NCBI GenBank assembly: GCA_001910725.1
Contig: MJGA01000049.1
Span: 23,501-87,500, forward strand
Reading direction: 5' to 3'
Origin: Phanerodontia chrysosporium
Taxonomy: Eukaryota > Basidiomycota > Agaricomycetes > Polyporales > Phanerochaetaceae
Length of the DNA stretch: 64,000 bases
The notes under the pieces are model-generated. The model made no database searches. It worked only from the letters and a program-made list of their open reading frames with translations, and was not told the DNA's origin. Shown piece after piece: positions 22,455-34,599 of the stretch; the stretch's first letter is position 1; the number at the start of each line of letters is the position of its first letter. The position numbers and the translations under genes are program-made.

Positions 22455-25400
22455 TTGGAAACAAATGCAACCATGGCTCACTGGACGATGACATCATCTA
22501 ATGATGATGAAGGACTGGTTGTTGTCATGCACGATTGGCTCTTATTGACCTATATAAATACAAGTAGTGAGGACAGACTTCATACAACAATGACAGAATT
22601 AATACAAACAAGTTCAAGTGCTAAAAGCTGGTCAGAGGATATGTTCAAGCATCAACGAAATGGTCACATAACAGTTGATCTTTTATGGAGGCAGCTTTGT
22701 CTCCGTGGATCACTGGAAGGACTAGAAGATATGGACTACGTTCAATTTACTGCTGTGGTTACAGACAGAGAGATTACTAGATTACCTAAACTAGAGAACC
22801 ATTTGCTGTGTCATATTCCAATACATATTCTGGCACCATACCTGGTATATCATGATTTGAGAGAGGTCACACAGTTTCATGGAATACGACTTGGAGATAG
22901 TTTGCGCACTATTGCCAATATCATGGATGCTATATAAGCTCATCATTGCGGAGTAAGTTGCAGTAAATTGGTGTATATCTTTGAAAGACCAGTTGTGAGT
23001 AGGATCAATCCTTGGAAAGCAGTAGCCACATCTTCTGCAAATGATCAGATACATTCAGATGATGCCAATAAAAATGCACCTATCAATGCTGGAATATCAG
23101 ATGCCAATTCAATATCCTGTCAGAGTCAAGAAATCCCTTACGTTGCAAATTGGAATACATGCACCACAAAATCTGTGTTCCCTCCAAGGCCATTGAGGAA
23201 GCGTGAGATTGGAGCTATTATATCTGAATGGGCAAAAGCCATAACAATTGATGCTTTGCGTGAATGTGCATGTGCAGTGTGTGCTCAGCTGTGCCCAGTG
23301 CAGCAGCTGCAGAATGTTCCAGTAGAGAATAACTGTTAATGCAAACCATTAGAAGCACATGCATCATATGTAACTCGAGGGGTAACCAGACATGATGGTG
23401 TAAATATCATTCTCTGTCATGCAGGATTAATAACCAATTCGAATGGTACACCTATGGCTAGAGTTTGTGATGAGTGTATACAGTCTCTGCGGAATGGAAC
23501 ATTACCTATTATGTCACAGGCAAATGGGTTGTGGATTGGAGAAATTCCTAGTGTGCTACAGCGGCTTTCTTTTGTAGATAAAATGATGATTGCTCGATAT
23601 CGACACAATGCATGTGTTGTGCAGATGAGTAAAGGGCAAAAGAAGCTACGTGCTAATGCAGTGGTTCATGAACAGTCAGTCTATAAATTTTATGACCATT
23701 TACCACCTCTGCGACGTGAGCTAGAGTGTTGTCTAGCTATTGTCTTCATCGGAAGTTCGGAGCCTACCACTGAGGATCTCAAGCGTACACTACTATTGGT
23801 CTGAAAACAAGCTGTAATGAATGCCCTGCACTGGTTACGAGAACATCATTCAGATTATGCTGACATTATAATTAGTCAACAAAATTTGAATAAGTATGAG
23901 GAGAATGAACCTCCTGTGAAGATTATTCATGGACAAAGTGGATCAAATGATGGTGAGCTCTCCCTAGCAGTTTATGTGAGGTCAAATCAATTGCACAATG
24001 GTATAGATAATGAGGAGTGTCCTTTCACAGTGCATGGATTGACTGCTAATGTGTTAGGTGGATTCACCAAGACTGCCAAAGTAGCAGAAGCCCTGAAGCA
24101 TATGCAATCTGGAGGCAAGGCTTTGGCATATGGACATAGTTCTGAGGCAAAGTTACTGTTCCATAATGTGAAACTATATCCTGGAATGTTCCCTTGGTGG
24201 TTTCCCTATAGCTTGGGAGGTTCTGAGAACAATCTGATGACAAAACCTGTGGGTAGACAAAGACACATACAATACTTGTTGAATTGTTATGATTGGAGGT
24301 TCCAGGTAGATGAATACTTCGTTTTCGTAGCATATAGCCAAGAGCAGATCCGAGAAAGCAGTCGAGCCGGGTATATCCTGACAGAATAGAAAAATTTCTG
24401 TACTGTAGCAGATACTGTTCTATGACTTAATGTGAGTATGCTCGATCATATTATTGAGTGAGGAAAGAAGCAAGGGTACATACGCCTAGATCAACAGACA
24501 GATGATGAGCGACAATGTCTGGATTTGATTCACCTGATAGACCATATAGCAGGGCACGTTCCTGGTTCAAACACAAGAAAGAAGTATTAGCAGAACAAGA
24601 TTAGGTCACTGATCATGGAGAAAGGTGTATCATCATTTTTCATTACATTCTCGCCTGCTGATATAAAAAGTCGAATTTGTCTGTATTTTTGTGGCCAGCA
24701 GATTTATCTGGAGGATTTGAACTTGCTGCTGCCCAATGCAGGTGAACGCCTGAGGGCTATTGCATGGAATCCAGTGGCGTGCGCAAGATTCTTTGATTTA
24801 ATGGTGCAATTATTTGTCAGGGTTGTTTTACAGTTTGGAAGAGGTCGTGATAGGTTATTTGGGCCAGTTGAGGCATATTATGGAACTGTAGAGAGTCAAG
24901 GTCGCCTTACTCTTCATCTCCACTTGCTGTTATGGATTAAGGGCTCTTTTAGTCCCCAACAGATTCGGGACAAGATGCTGAGTGATGATACAAGTTTCAG
25001 AGATGCTATAATTGAATGGCTGGAAGCTTGGCACCAGGGACAGTTCAGTACTGTAACAATGGAAGAGGTTCAAAAGAACATGCATTACGAATCACCAGAA
25101 GGAGCGTTCAATGATGAAGACGACTGAAGGGAAATGGACATCAAAAAGCAATCTTCAAACTACATTGATCCCACGACAACATTGCCAACTGTTCCTCTTG
25201 TATTCGAGACAGATGAGGATGTTGATGGGTAGTTCCAGGATATGCTAGAAGTGTCAGATCAAATAGTCTTCTTGTCTAATAGACATGATCGTCGTCATTT
25301 GTATAGATGCAAGAGAAAGGATGGAGTATGTCGTGCTAGATTTCCAAGGGAGATACGCCCCAAAACAATTGTTGAAAGTTCTAGTGGAGTGCTGAGACTT

Positions 25401-25823
25401 CACAAGGGTGAAGAATGGATCAATACCTTCTCAGCACCTCTGAGCTATCTCTTGCAATGTAATACAGATGTAACATGTCTGTTGTCTGAAACACAGGTGC
25501 ATGCAGTTATTGCATATGTGACGGACTACATTACAAAAATTGGTTTGAGTACGTACACAATATTTGAAAGCGTGCGAACAGTGATGAGTACTCACATGGA
25601 GGCGACCCTTGAGTATAAGGATCGTGAGCTAGCTACACGAAAGCTGTTGGTGCAGATGGTGAATGCGCTGAGTGCCAGATTAGAAACAGGAGGGCCTATG
25701 ATATGCAGCTACTTATTTGGATTTCCTGATCATTATACAAATGAGATGTTTAAGAGTGTCTACTTGCAGTCTTTCATATCTGTTGTGGATCAATTCTGGA
25801 ATGAGAGTCAGGAGGTTAGGTGA
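22455..25823 (+). pseudogene. Helitron N-terminal, DUF6570-type and Rep regions
   Basis: Pieces in different frames align in order. These are an N-terminal part (22455-23336), ANGLWIGEIPSVLQRLSFVD with the following ARYRHN segment (23454-23804, DUF6570-like), PGMFPWWFPYSLGG (about 24180), and the Helitron-like N domain (24615-25127). The Rep two-His motif appears as GRLTLHLHLLLW near 24902, and the Rep tyrosine motif as AYVTDYITK near 25510. These motifs nick and join DNA in rolling-circle transposition. Stops at about 23802, 24387 and 25125 and frame changes between the pieces break the gene. The stop after LLLV at 23802 sits where an Arg codon is usual, so CGA to TGA is a likely cause. Confidence 0.8.
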
Positions 25824-26030
25824 ACTGGATAGGCTGAAGGGGAAGATTTGCAAGAGAAGCAAACAGATGAGATTGTGAGAATAGAGAAGACAGAAGTTGG
25901 AATAGTGGAGCATAGTAGAGTGAACAACTACCTGTTTCAACCACAGGAAATGGAGGGTTGGACTTTATACGACTACCTGCGATGAACCATAGTACGACTG
26001 TTAACTCAAGCACAGAAAAGCCTAATAGCG

Positions 26031-28893
26031 TTGTCACATACTCAAGCTAGAGTGATGAATGCAAGTCATGAGCATAGTAATTCCTCTTGGGCATTCACCA
26101 TAGCTGACGATGATGGAAGTTTGAATCTTGATAAAGAGAATGAGATGCCAAAGCAAAAGTTCTCCTCAATTTTTAGTAATTTTGTTCTTGGATCGGGACA
26201 TCCATTGAGAGCTACGCACGGTGTCTTCACTTTACGGGTTCCCTGGACTTTTGTTTTGAATTCCCTGAAAGCAGGTATACCACGACGGGACCATGGAGAT
26301 AGAGAGAAGTATTGCAAAGTGATGTTGGCTATTTTTTCTCCAGGAGGATGGAGGCGTGGGTCGAAGCTTAAGGCAATAGGAGAGAGTTGGAGTGCGGCCT
26401 TTGACAGAACGGTGTTCATGGACAGGCACAGAAAAGTAATGGATAACATGAACGTAATATATGAATGTAAGGATGCACGGGACGATTTCGCTGCACAGTG
26501 TAGACTTCAAGGCCACGGGCTGCTGGACTGTGATCATATCTTCGGAAACGAAGCCAATGACCCTATTCAGGACAATTTTGACACATAAGCAGAAGCTCTG
26601 GACACAGGTGGTGAATACGAGATTGAGATTGCTGAGGATTATATTGGGACGCGTACCAAGGTCCACATGTCCAAAGTTGAGGAGATGATGTCCATTATGT
26701 GAAGGTTAGAGGAAGAAGGCCGGAGACATGGACTTATTCCAGTATTGGAGCAAAAACACGTGCTCTAGCCTGTAGACAGAGGAGGTAAGATGGCGGAATA
26801 TTGGAGACAGTTAGTTGAATGTGCTCGACATGCCGTACTGGAAGAATGGAGAGGTTGTGGCACAGGCAGAGCATTACAACTACCGAGAGTTGCTAGCGGT
26901 GCAAATCAATCAAGGACTACAAACAAATATGAGGGGATTGTAAAAATAGTTACGCTCAACGAAGAGCCTAGTTCAGATATAATAGGCATTGATCCATGTA
27001 AGCAAAATGCCGGTCTAGGCACTCACATGCTTGACATCGCGAATGCGTGTACTCTGAACACAGGGCCAATACATGCCTTTGGAATCATTGCAGCTCAGAT
27101 GACCAGTTCAAAGTCTCATACCGACTCTTTGCTAATGTTCTTAGGGGGAAAAGGAGAGACAGGTAAGTCACAGGTCATTAAAACTTTGAAGTGCTATTTC
27201 GAGCAGAGAGGAGAGGAGGGCCGTTTCAAAATTCTGGCTCCAACTGGCTCAGCAGCTTGTAATGTGAATCGTTCGATTTACCATTCAGCCTTGGTTTTTG
27301 GAACGAGAGGTAAGGCCCCGGGTAAAATTAATGTGGCAAAAAAGTTTTGAGAGAATGGCTAGGGTGGATCTCATATTTATAGATGAGCTGTCCATAATAT
27401 CATGCTCAGACTTGCTTAGAATCAGTGTACAACTCTGCAAGGCATTTGGGCGAGAAGATGTACCGTTCGAAGAAAAGAACATCATTCTTGCAGGTGATTT
27501 CGCACAACTGCTACCTGCAGGGCTAGACCAGATGCCACTCTATAGTAGCGCTGTAGTAGCAAATGGGCCAGGATTGACAGATCACAGTCAGCGGAATCTC
27601 ATGGGTAAGCTTCTGTGGCAGCGTTTCACGACAATTGTCATTCTATGACAAAATATGAGACAAAGAGGGGTAAGCAAAAAAGAGGAGATATTTTGTACTG
27701 CATTGGAAAATATGAGATACGGTGCATGTACCACAGAAGATAAACACATCCTCAAGAGCCGTGTTAGCAATGGCCAGCTTAACTAGCCTCATATGAATCA
27801 AGCACAGTTTCATGGGGTGTCGATCATAACAACATTCAATACACATCGTGATGCTATAAACGAAGTGTCTAGCCATGCATTCGCTAGAGAATGTAGCCTG
27901 GAACTCACTGAATTTCATGCCGTTGATTGGTTAACTTCGCCCAAGGAAGGAAACTCTGTAGCAGGGGCGTAAAAGTGGCGAACACAAGCTTACGACCCCC
28001 TGCGTAAGAGTGAATGTCTTCCGTTGTCATTGCAAGCATATGTGCAGAAATTATCTCCAGCGCTGACAAATCATTGTGCTGGTGTGCTAAGACTCTGTTA
28101 CAGAATGCCTGTGATATTGAAGAATAACGATGCCACCGAGTTGTCGATTACGAATGGTGCAAAGGGTGAGGTGGTTGGCTGGGATTACGTTACTAATCAC
28201 CATGATAATAAAGCTCTGCACACTTTGTTTGTGAAACTTTAGTCACCTGCTTCATCCCTGGCATTAATGGATTTGCCGGAAAACGTAATGCCGGTGCCGT
28301 ATAACCGTACGAGAGTATCGTGCTTATTACAAGATGACAGATTACTGCACATGAAGAGGGAGCAAGTCCGAGTGTTGCCGAACTTTGCTATGACAGATTA
28401 TTGTTCCCAAGGACGGACAAGAGAGAACAATGTCGTGGATCTGAGATACTCGAGAACTCGCCAGGCGTTCTATACTGCATTGTCACGCGGTGCGAGCCTC
28501 GAAGGAACACTTATTATACAAGATTTTGACGACGTGAGAATTATATCCAGAATAAAACCTGACTTGAAAAGAGAGTTTCGCGAGCTTGAGATTCTCGATG
28601 ATATCACCAGGTTACAGTTTGAGGGAGGTCTGCCTACCAGTGTCAGAGGAACTTTGCACAGAGATCTAGTTATTGCTTACCAGGGCTGGAGAGGAATTTG
28701 TTATGTTCCGGGTCTGGTGCATCCAGCAATAGATTGGTCGACAGAGGACACATCTGAACTTGATCCCAGGTTGTACTCACAGGTATGGCGGAAACCTCGT
28801 ACTGGTGGGGCGCTCAAACGTAAACATGATAAGGTGAGCCAAGAGCACAAACGTCGCAAGATACACAATCTAGATGGAGAATGGGTATGTTAG
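26031..28893 (+). pseudogene. Helitron linker and PIF1-type helicase region
   Basis: A linker (26031-26588) reads SGHPLRATHGVFTLRVPW and YECKDARDDF. It is followed by the helicase: Walker A GGKGETGKS near 27144, motif Ia APTGSAA near 27238, Walker B region DLIFIDELS near 27366, AGDFAQLLPAG near 27490, QNMRQRG near 27648, and the C-terminal SQGRTRENN and FYTALSRGA near 28402-28490. The helicase would unwind DNA during transposition. A frameshift at about 27300-27350, a TGA before QNMRQ and further stops near 26700, 26768, 27970 and 28240 inactivate it. The final ORF (28267-28893) extends past the helicase into a basic tail. Confidence 0.85.
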
Positions 28894-29499
28894 GTTTGCA
28901 AGCCATCTCTCGCTTCCTGATAGCCACACACGTCAATGGCTGTCTGATAAGCCGAAATTACAGAGCGTCTTCAATATCTACTTAGGGGAGCATATGCATA
29001 GTCGTATCTTTTTCACAGCACAAAAGAGAGGTAGATACTGGTGAATAGAGGAATCACCTACAGATTTGTGGACGACTACTCCATGCTATGCTTATGCGTA
29101 TCTCGCCTTAGTATCAAAGATACTGTCGTGAAGCAATGCACATTCAGTGATCAGTCATGTACAGTGGTAAGAAATGATTGAAGGCCAAGAGAGAACATGG
29201 CTACTTGCAGTAAAATAAATATAAGGAAAAATTGAGGTGTGAGGATACATGGATCATCATAGAGCAGCGAAATACATATCTGTGAATTCAGATGTACACC
29301 GCTCTGATGAGCTATTGCAGGAATGTGAGTGCAAAGCATGATTATATACGTTGCTATTGTTCAACTCGCCAGTCAGCGGTTGAGCTACCTACTGCAGAAT
29401 ACTGTGTTGAGCTCACGCAAGTCGTTCACGCTGTGGATAGAAAGGGTTTTAGTGAGTAAGCCACGTTATTGCCGACCTGGAAAATTTAGTTAAAAGTGC
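28894..29499. other. Helitron downstream region, no gene recognised
   Basis: The first ~150 bases still read as a plausible Helitron C-terminal continuation with stops. The rest shows no motif up to the hAT target duplication at 29500. Confidence 0.3.
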
Positions 29500-29507
29500 A
29501 TTGCAGG

Positions 29508-32232
29508 TAGTGTAGGGGGCAAAATTAATTTGTCATGTTTTGCCAGGCAAAATAGCAAAATGCGGCAGAAATCTATTGGGCACTAAAGTGACACACCATT
29601 CTGAGCCATGAGCAGAGTGACGTCCCACAACTTATCCGCCTTGTCCATGATGACATTCACCTGCTCTGCATACGATGCCGGCACCTAACCCTTTTTGACC
29701 CTCTCATACTTATCAAAGTCGTATACCTTGCCTTCAAGAACCTCCTGGTCATTCACTTCTGCAAGCTCCTCCCTCTTCTTCTCCCCCCAAAAGCATTCAA
29801 ATTTGGCTTCGAACTTGTCCAACAACATGGATTCGGGATCCTCAGGTGCAGAGTCAGTGGAGTCCTCATTGGACAATGGAGAAAGGTACGTCCAGTTCTG
29901 CTTGAGGCTCTCTGCGACATCTAGATTAATTCCGTATTCAGGATGGGTGTGCATGTGTGCATGCTTCCGTTGTGGGGATTTCCCACCGTTCACAAGGCAC
30001 GCCTCGGTTCAAAGCTTGAACAAGAGGTTCGTGCATATCTTGCCCAGTGCTTCAAACGTTTACACTGATAGCTGACACCGCTACACAAACTGGACACCGC
30101 CGAGAGCTGAGAAGAGTCGTTCCACTTCTGTAGAGTGAGGGACAATGGTGAAGAGGGCGATTACGAGGGCTCTGATTGGGTGCATGGAATTGTCAACTGA
30201 TAGCTGTTCCCACCATTCATGATCGTCCCATAGGGCGCCGCTGAAGACACCCTTGCCAGAGTAATACTCCCGCATGTTGTTGATGAGCCGCCTAGCCCTC
30301 AACTTGTCCCAGCCCCATTTCCTTGCCAACTCCAGGCCAACTTTGATCATAAACTCAACTGAGTGACTGCTTGTGACCCGGCTGACAGCAAGCTTGCAGC
30401 AAAGCGAATGGAGGAAGAGGGCGAGCGAGTGCAGGTGTGTGTTCATATTGTGGAAGCGTTTGTTAAAGACTGACCGCGCATGCATGTAGAATCTGTGGTC
30501 ATCATCTTCAGAGTCCAGCGGGAGTTTGGCGAGGTCGCGGGCTACCTGAATAAGCTCCAGCATGCAGTCTGCAAGGGTCGCCTCTCGGGACTCGACATTC
30601 CCGATAGCATCCACGATCGGCTTCGTTGCCTTGATGAGCAGGTTAAGCAGCTGCCAGTACCTCTCAGTATGTAGCACAATCCGGACAATTTCTGGTGTGA
30701 CAAGGGTAAGTCCATTGGTCTTCTTTTGCACATCGAGGCAGGTGCAGGTTGTTACAAGTACATCTCTGAGGGCTTGTCAATGGATGTCTAGCAACAAGTA
30801 TGGTAGATAAGACCCACCTGTAACTCTGTACGCTAAGTGCTTGTAGAATAAGAGCATACCATCGTGACTTGCAGTTCTGCTTGAGAGTGCAACGGACGCC
30901 ATTTTGCTTTGCTCATCTGTCAAGCTGCCCACTCCAGTAATGGGATCTGTTGAAGAATGAGACGATCTTCATTGTCTGGGTGATGTTCTATTTCATAACA
31001 GGATAGCTGCATATCTCGCCGATAATATTTCTAAGTGCATGTAGGAAGCAGGTGCAGTAATACCAGTACTCACCACGATCCATGGAAACTTCTCCTCAAA
31101 TTTATGTCACATCGGAACCATAGTGGTTGGGCTGTCAGTGGTGATGGCAATGAACTGACACCCCTTCTCGAGCCCTTGCTTCTGCAACACCTTCATTTCA
31201 GATTCAAAGATATTCTCCGCTGTCGCGCGCACACCCGTCAAGTCATCGAGACTGAATACACTGGGGTATTGATTCACTTCCGCAGCGACACAACCATACA
31301 GCTCACGCTTCGTACGGTCCTCCCAGCCGTCAAGCAGAAGGGTCAGGAAGGTGTGCTTTTCGAGACGATCCTACTGTTCGAGTTCTACACTAGTAAGTTC
31401 TGAGTTGAGGATGCGATGAGACAGGACATATCGGCTTGGCTGCATGTATGATGGGCAGATGATATTCGTGAACTTGGAGAAATATTTGCCCTCGGTAGCG
31501 CGAAATGATATATTGGCATGTACAAGCTATCTGGAAAACTATCAGGTACATCTGCTACTGATGGGCAATGTACATACCAAAACAGTGTGAGATCTGCCAC
31601 TGACTGTTGCGCCGGTGTGAGAGCCTGGTTGACATATTTATCGAGCGTAGTTCCACGCTTCTTCTTCTGCGCTTCGATTGGCGTGCCCACGTCATTGTCC
31701 GATATTGTGATGGGTGAGCTGGAGGAACCATCTTCGTAGCTTGAGGTAGTAGTCCCGGGGGTCCTTGTGGACTTGAAGGAGCTCTTCCTTGCCTGCCTGC
31801 CCTTGCCCATCAGGTACTGCAATGCACATACACGGACATGCTGTGGCGCCTCAGGGTACTTTTCGGCATTGCTGAGATACTTCGCAAGGGCATCATCGTG
31901 ATGTTCAAGTTCCGTTCCGCAATGGTCACAGCTGTAGTAATATCGGTTTGATTTGTTTGCCACCTGTTCGAGACAAGTGAAGTTGTCGGTAACTAATGCC
32001 GCAGGCGGGCAGCCGCACTGGAGACCCATGTGAGGAAAACGCAGAATAGGACAGTGGATAAGGAAGCAAATTTTGTGTCGAACACTCAGTTTCGCTGCCA
32101 TAACATCACATATCTGGTAAATACTATATCTGGATTCTGCCACTTTTTGCTGAACCCTGTTAGTTTTTGCCATTCTGCCACCCTCGGCAATTGCCATTCT
32201 GGCAAAACGGCACATGTTTGCCAACCACACTA
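29508..32232 (-). mobile_element. second hAT transposon (2,725 bp) with exact 8-bp target duplication
   Basis: The left end TAGTGTAGGGGGCAAAA and the inverse of the right end TAGTGTGGTTGGCAAAC form short imperfect terminal repeats. ATTGCAGG flanks both sides (29500-29507 and 32233-32240). Subterminal TGCC/GGCA motifs are dense at both ends. The ends resemble those of the hAT at 4482 (TAGTG followed by GGCAAA), suggesting related families. The transposase gene runs on the minus strand and is dead. Confidence 0.92.
29685..32200 (-). pseudogene. hAT transposase pseudogene
   Basis: Reading leftward, a zinc-finger-like N-terminus (RYYYSCDHCG, about 31920) is followed by GTTLDKYVNQALTP and then LLLDGWEDRT with the first catalytic Asp (about 31325). 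Next come ITTDSPTTMV (second Asp region, about 31115), a long helical region (30731-30081), and the hAT dimerisation signature VPHSTEVERLFSALGG (about 30100). A C-terminal tail starting HAHMHTHPEYGI ends near 29685. Stop codons occur in conserved stretches, for example before DRLEKHTF (about 31375) and before HKFEEKFPW (about 31105). Some gaps may be introns. The start is uncertain because the longest N-terminal ORF runs beyond the element end. Confidence 0.8.
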
Positions 32233-32240
32233 ATTGCAGG

Positions 32241-34009
32241 GACACAATATTGAAGCCATTGACAACTGCATTGCATACTGTACTCATTGCATGGGGGTAA
32301 CTTCTTCCCTACAGCGATCAAGAACACGCTTACAGCAGTAATGTTAATGCGACTACATAGCCCAAAAGTCTTCTGCTTGAAGATTCTGCAAAGAATACTG
32401 TTAACCTCGACCGCGAAAGCATTGTGATGAGCTTCAAAGGCTGATGATGTACGTTATCTCAGCCGATGACATTCTCATGAAAAACTGTCCGCTCACTGCT
32501 TTTGGCTCTTCTCGGGCATGGAATCGATGTGCTTGCGGCGAAGGAGGCAGATCTTGAGCTCCGTCACCGCACGCATGTTCGTGTTGTTCATCTCCAACGT
32601 GAGCTCATCTGAAAGATGAAACATTTGTGACAGCGCTCGCGTGATCACTGTGCTTGAGCCGCAGGTTCTGATACACGTGCAGCAGCGACACAATCTGCGG
32701 AGGTCAAGACGGTCATGGAAGAAGTTTACGAAAATCGCGACATCGTTGATTGCCATTGCAGTACTTGGTGTGCAGTGATACAGCTATCAAAGGACAAAGT
32801 TAGGTATAAATGAAAAGAGTGCGCATTGCAATTGTACGTACAAGTGTGGAATGGCAACATACCGAACCTCGTATTAACTGGCTCACATCTTTTGCACACT
32901 ACTGTCTACCACGTAGTAGTGCTATGTGAGAGTTTCACCCCATACGCTGCGCAAAGTCAATTAGCTGGAGTTGAAACCTGGCTAGCATGGGAAATATGGA
33001 TGGACAATGTTACATGCTATAAAATATGTGCTAGCGCTCATTCATGCCATCCATGTTGTCCTTTCTGGGCATCGACAAAGGGCTTGAGATCTTGATCAGG
33101 ATCTTCGAGCACCATGAATAGCTCAGTGTGCCACACCTGTGGTTGGCTACGCATGATAATCATATCCGATGACGACCTGCTGGGCGTAGTTCTTGATGCC
33201 GTCGAGACCAACAATCAGGTCGATAGACCTATTTGCATGCTATGGTAAGGGGTGGGGCGTCAGGATCCACATCGACGACAGTAAAGTTGAGCTGAAGGGT
33301 CCTGTTCGATGAGCCGAAGTCAAAGAGGGTCTGTCATACTTCTCCATCTTATCGTTCTACTTAGTATAGCTGATGCGCTCACCCGTGTTTTACTGTCAGT
33401 TGTTTATATTCAAGGACAGTCCATACAGTTGTGGAATGGACTTACATCAGGTAGCGTGGGCATTCGTAGACAGTCAGAAACACAGCCATGTTTACTACTT
33501 TTTTGCGTGCTATACCAGGATTTCTTCACGTCTCTTATGTCGTCTTATTCAGAAGGGGATAAGATCTTGCTGTATGCACCAGACAGCACTATATTAAGAT
33601 CGACAAGGTGTTGAACAGCACATGAAGGATCACTCACTATTTTTGATCACCTTGATCCGGAACACATCCTCGAATTATCATCTTTCCCTCTGATCCCATA
33701 TGCCTTGCAAATCAGGTGTTTTGCTGGTGCAGACATGCGCAGTAGCAACGCTGTCATGTTCGGTTTCATATCAGGAGGACGATGTAGGCGACGGGAATGA
33801 GGTCTACAATGGATTTGGGTAGTAGCTATAGAGAGGCTATCATTGCATCAGAAGTGGGCTAGGCGACAGGTGATTGTGACGAACTGGTATACTGTTCGTT
33901 CTTGAGACTACGAATCCCAAAAGAAGGTACTTTGGTATAGTGCGATATCGGTAATAGCGTTATAGCTAGCAAGAGAGCCTTAGCAATGTGATATTGATGA
34001 AGACCCAAC
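32241..34009. other. unassigned stretch with possible broken gene on the minus strand
   Basis: Minus-strand fragments at 33315-33230 (NFTVVDVDPDAPPLTI), 33225-33160 (DLIVGLDGIKNYAQQVVIGY) and 33135-33035 (FMVLEDPDQDLKPFVDAQKG then stop) look like exons of one protein with GT/AG-like junctions. I recognise no family. The short ORF 32756-32493 may be another exon. The stretch 33620-34009 shows nothing. Confidence 0.3.
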
Positions 34010-34599
34010 TATCACAAAAATGCGCTGCCCTAGCGCCTATACACCAAACCAACCAGCAATACTCACTGGCAAAGGTTTACTTGGACTACAAAGGGTGTAG
34101 CCAAGCTTGAAGACGAGGTATAGACTAGAGAGGTGAAATGCGATGAGATTGAAGCTGGGGAGGCACTTCTAGCCCTCAGGGTTTATATTCATGTGCACCA
34201 GGGACCGGTGTTCAGGGTCCTAGCTATCTAATACCTACTACGCTATTGGCTAGTGCCCTACAGACATTCCTATATCCTCCTACACATTTCTAAATGTTCC
34301 TACGATGTCCCAGAAATCTCCAGAACGTTCCAGCACTGTTCAGACCTGTTCAGAGACCTCCAGGACTTTCTAGTCCATTTCGGAGTGTCTCCACACTTCC
34401 AGACCCTTGCCTGCTTCTAGACCTTCGATCATGTAACCCCGGGATACCGCACGTGTGTGCATCACATGACCGCTGTATCACGTGATTAGCCCTGAACCTA
34501 GGGCTGTTACTCCAGTGCTTCTGCATGTCACAGTTCGGAGTAATCGCTTCTGTCACCTGTTGCCCCTAACCCTAAGGGTTAAGACGAAAAACTGTGATA
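34010..34599 (-). repeat. LTR (590 bp), inverse relative of the 9830 solo LTR
   Basis: In minus orientation it starts TATCACAG and ends with TTTTTGTGATA. It shares with 9830-10420 the telomere-like start region, the paired CACGTG/CACATG stretch, the AAGCTTGGCTACACCC...GTAGTCCAAG hairpin and the TGCCAGTGAGTATTGCTGG end. No matching 5-base flanks were found, so it is either an old insertion or one end of a decayed element. Confidence 0.85.

Larger units (their letters stand above)
22455..28893 (+). mobile_element. decayed Helitron (Rep/helicase coding region)
   Basis: The region carries in order the parts of a fungal Helitron replicase: an N-terminal DUF6570-type region, a Helitron-like N domain with Rep motifs, and a PIF1-type helicase. 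Several in-frame stops and frameshifts interrupt it, so it cannot encode its own replicase. The TC 5' end and CTRR 3' end with hairpin were not located with confidence. A hAT element is inserted about 600 bases after the helicase end. Confidence 0.85.

Noticed and set aside
22455..28893. PIF1-like helicase as a host repair gene
   Set aside because: It follows the Rep and DUF6570-like parts in Helitron order on the same strand and carries multiple stops, so it is Helitron-derived.
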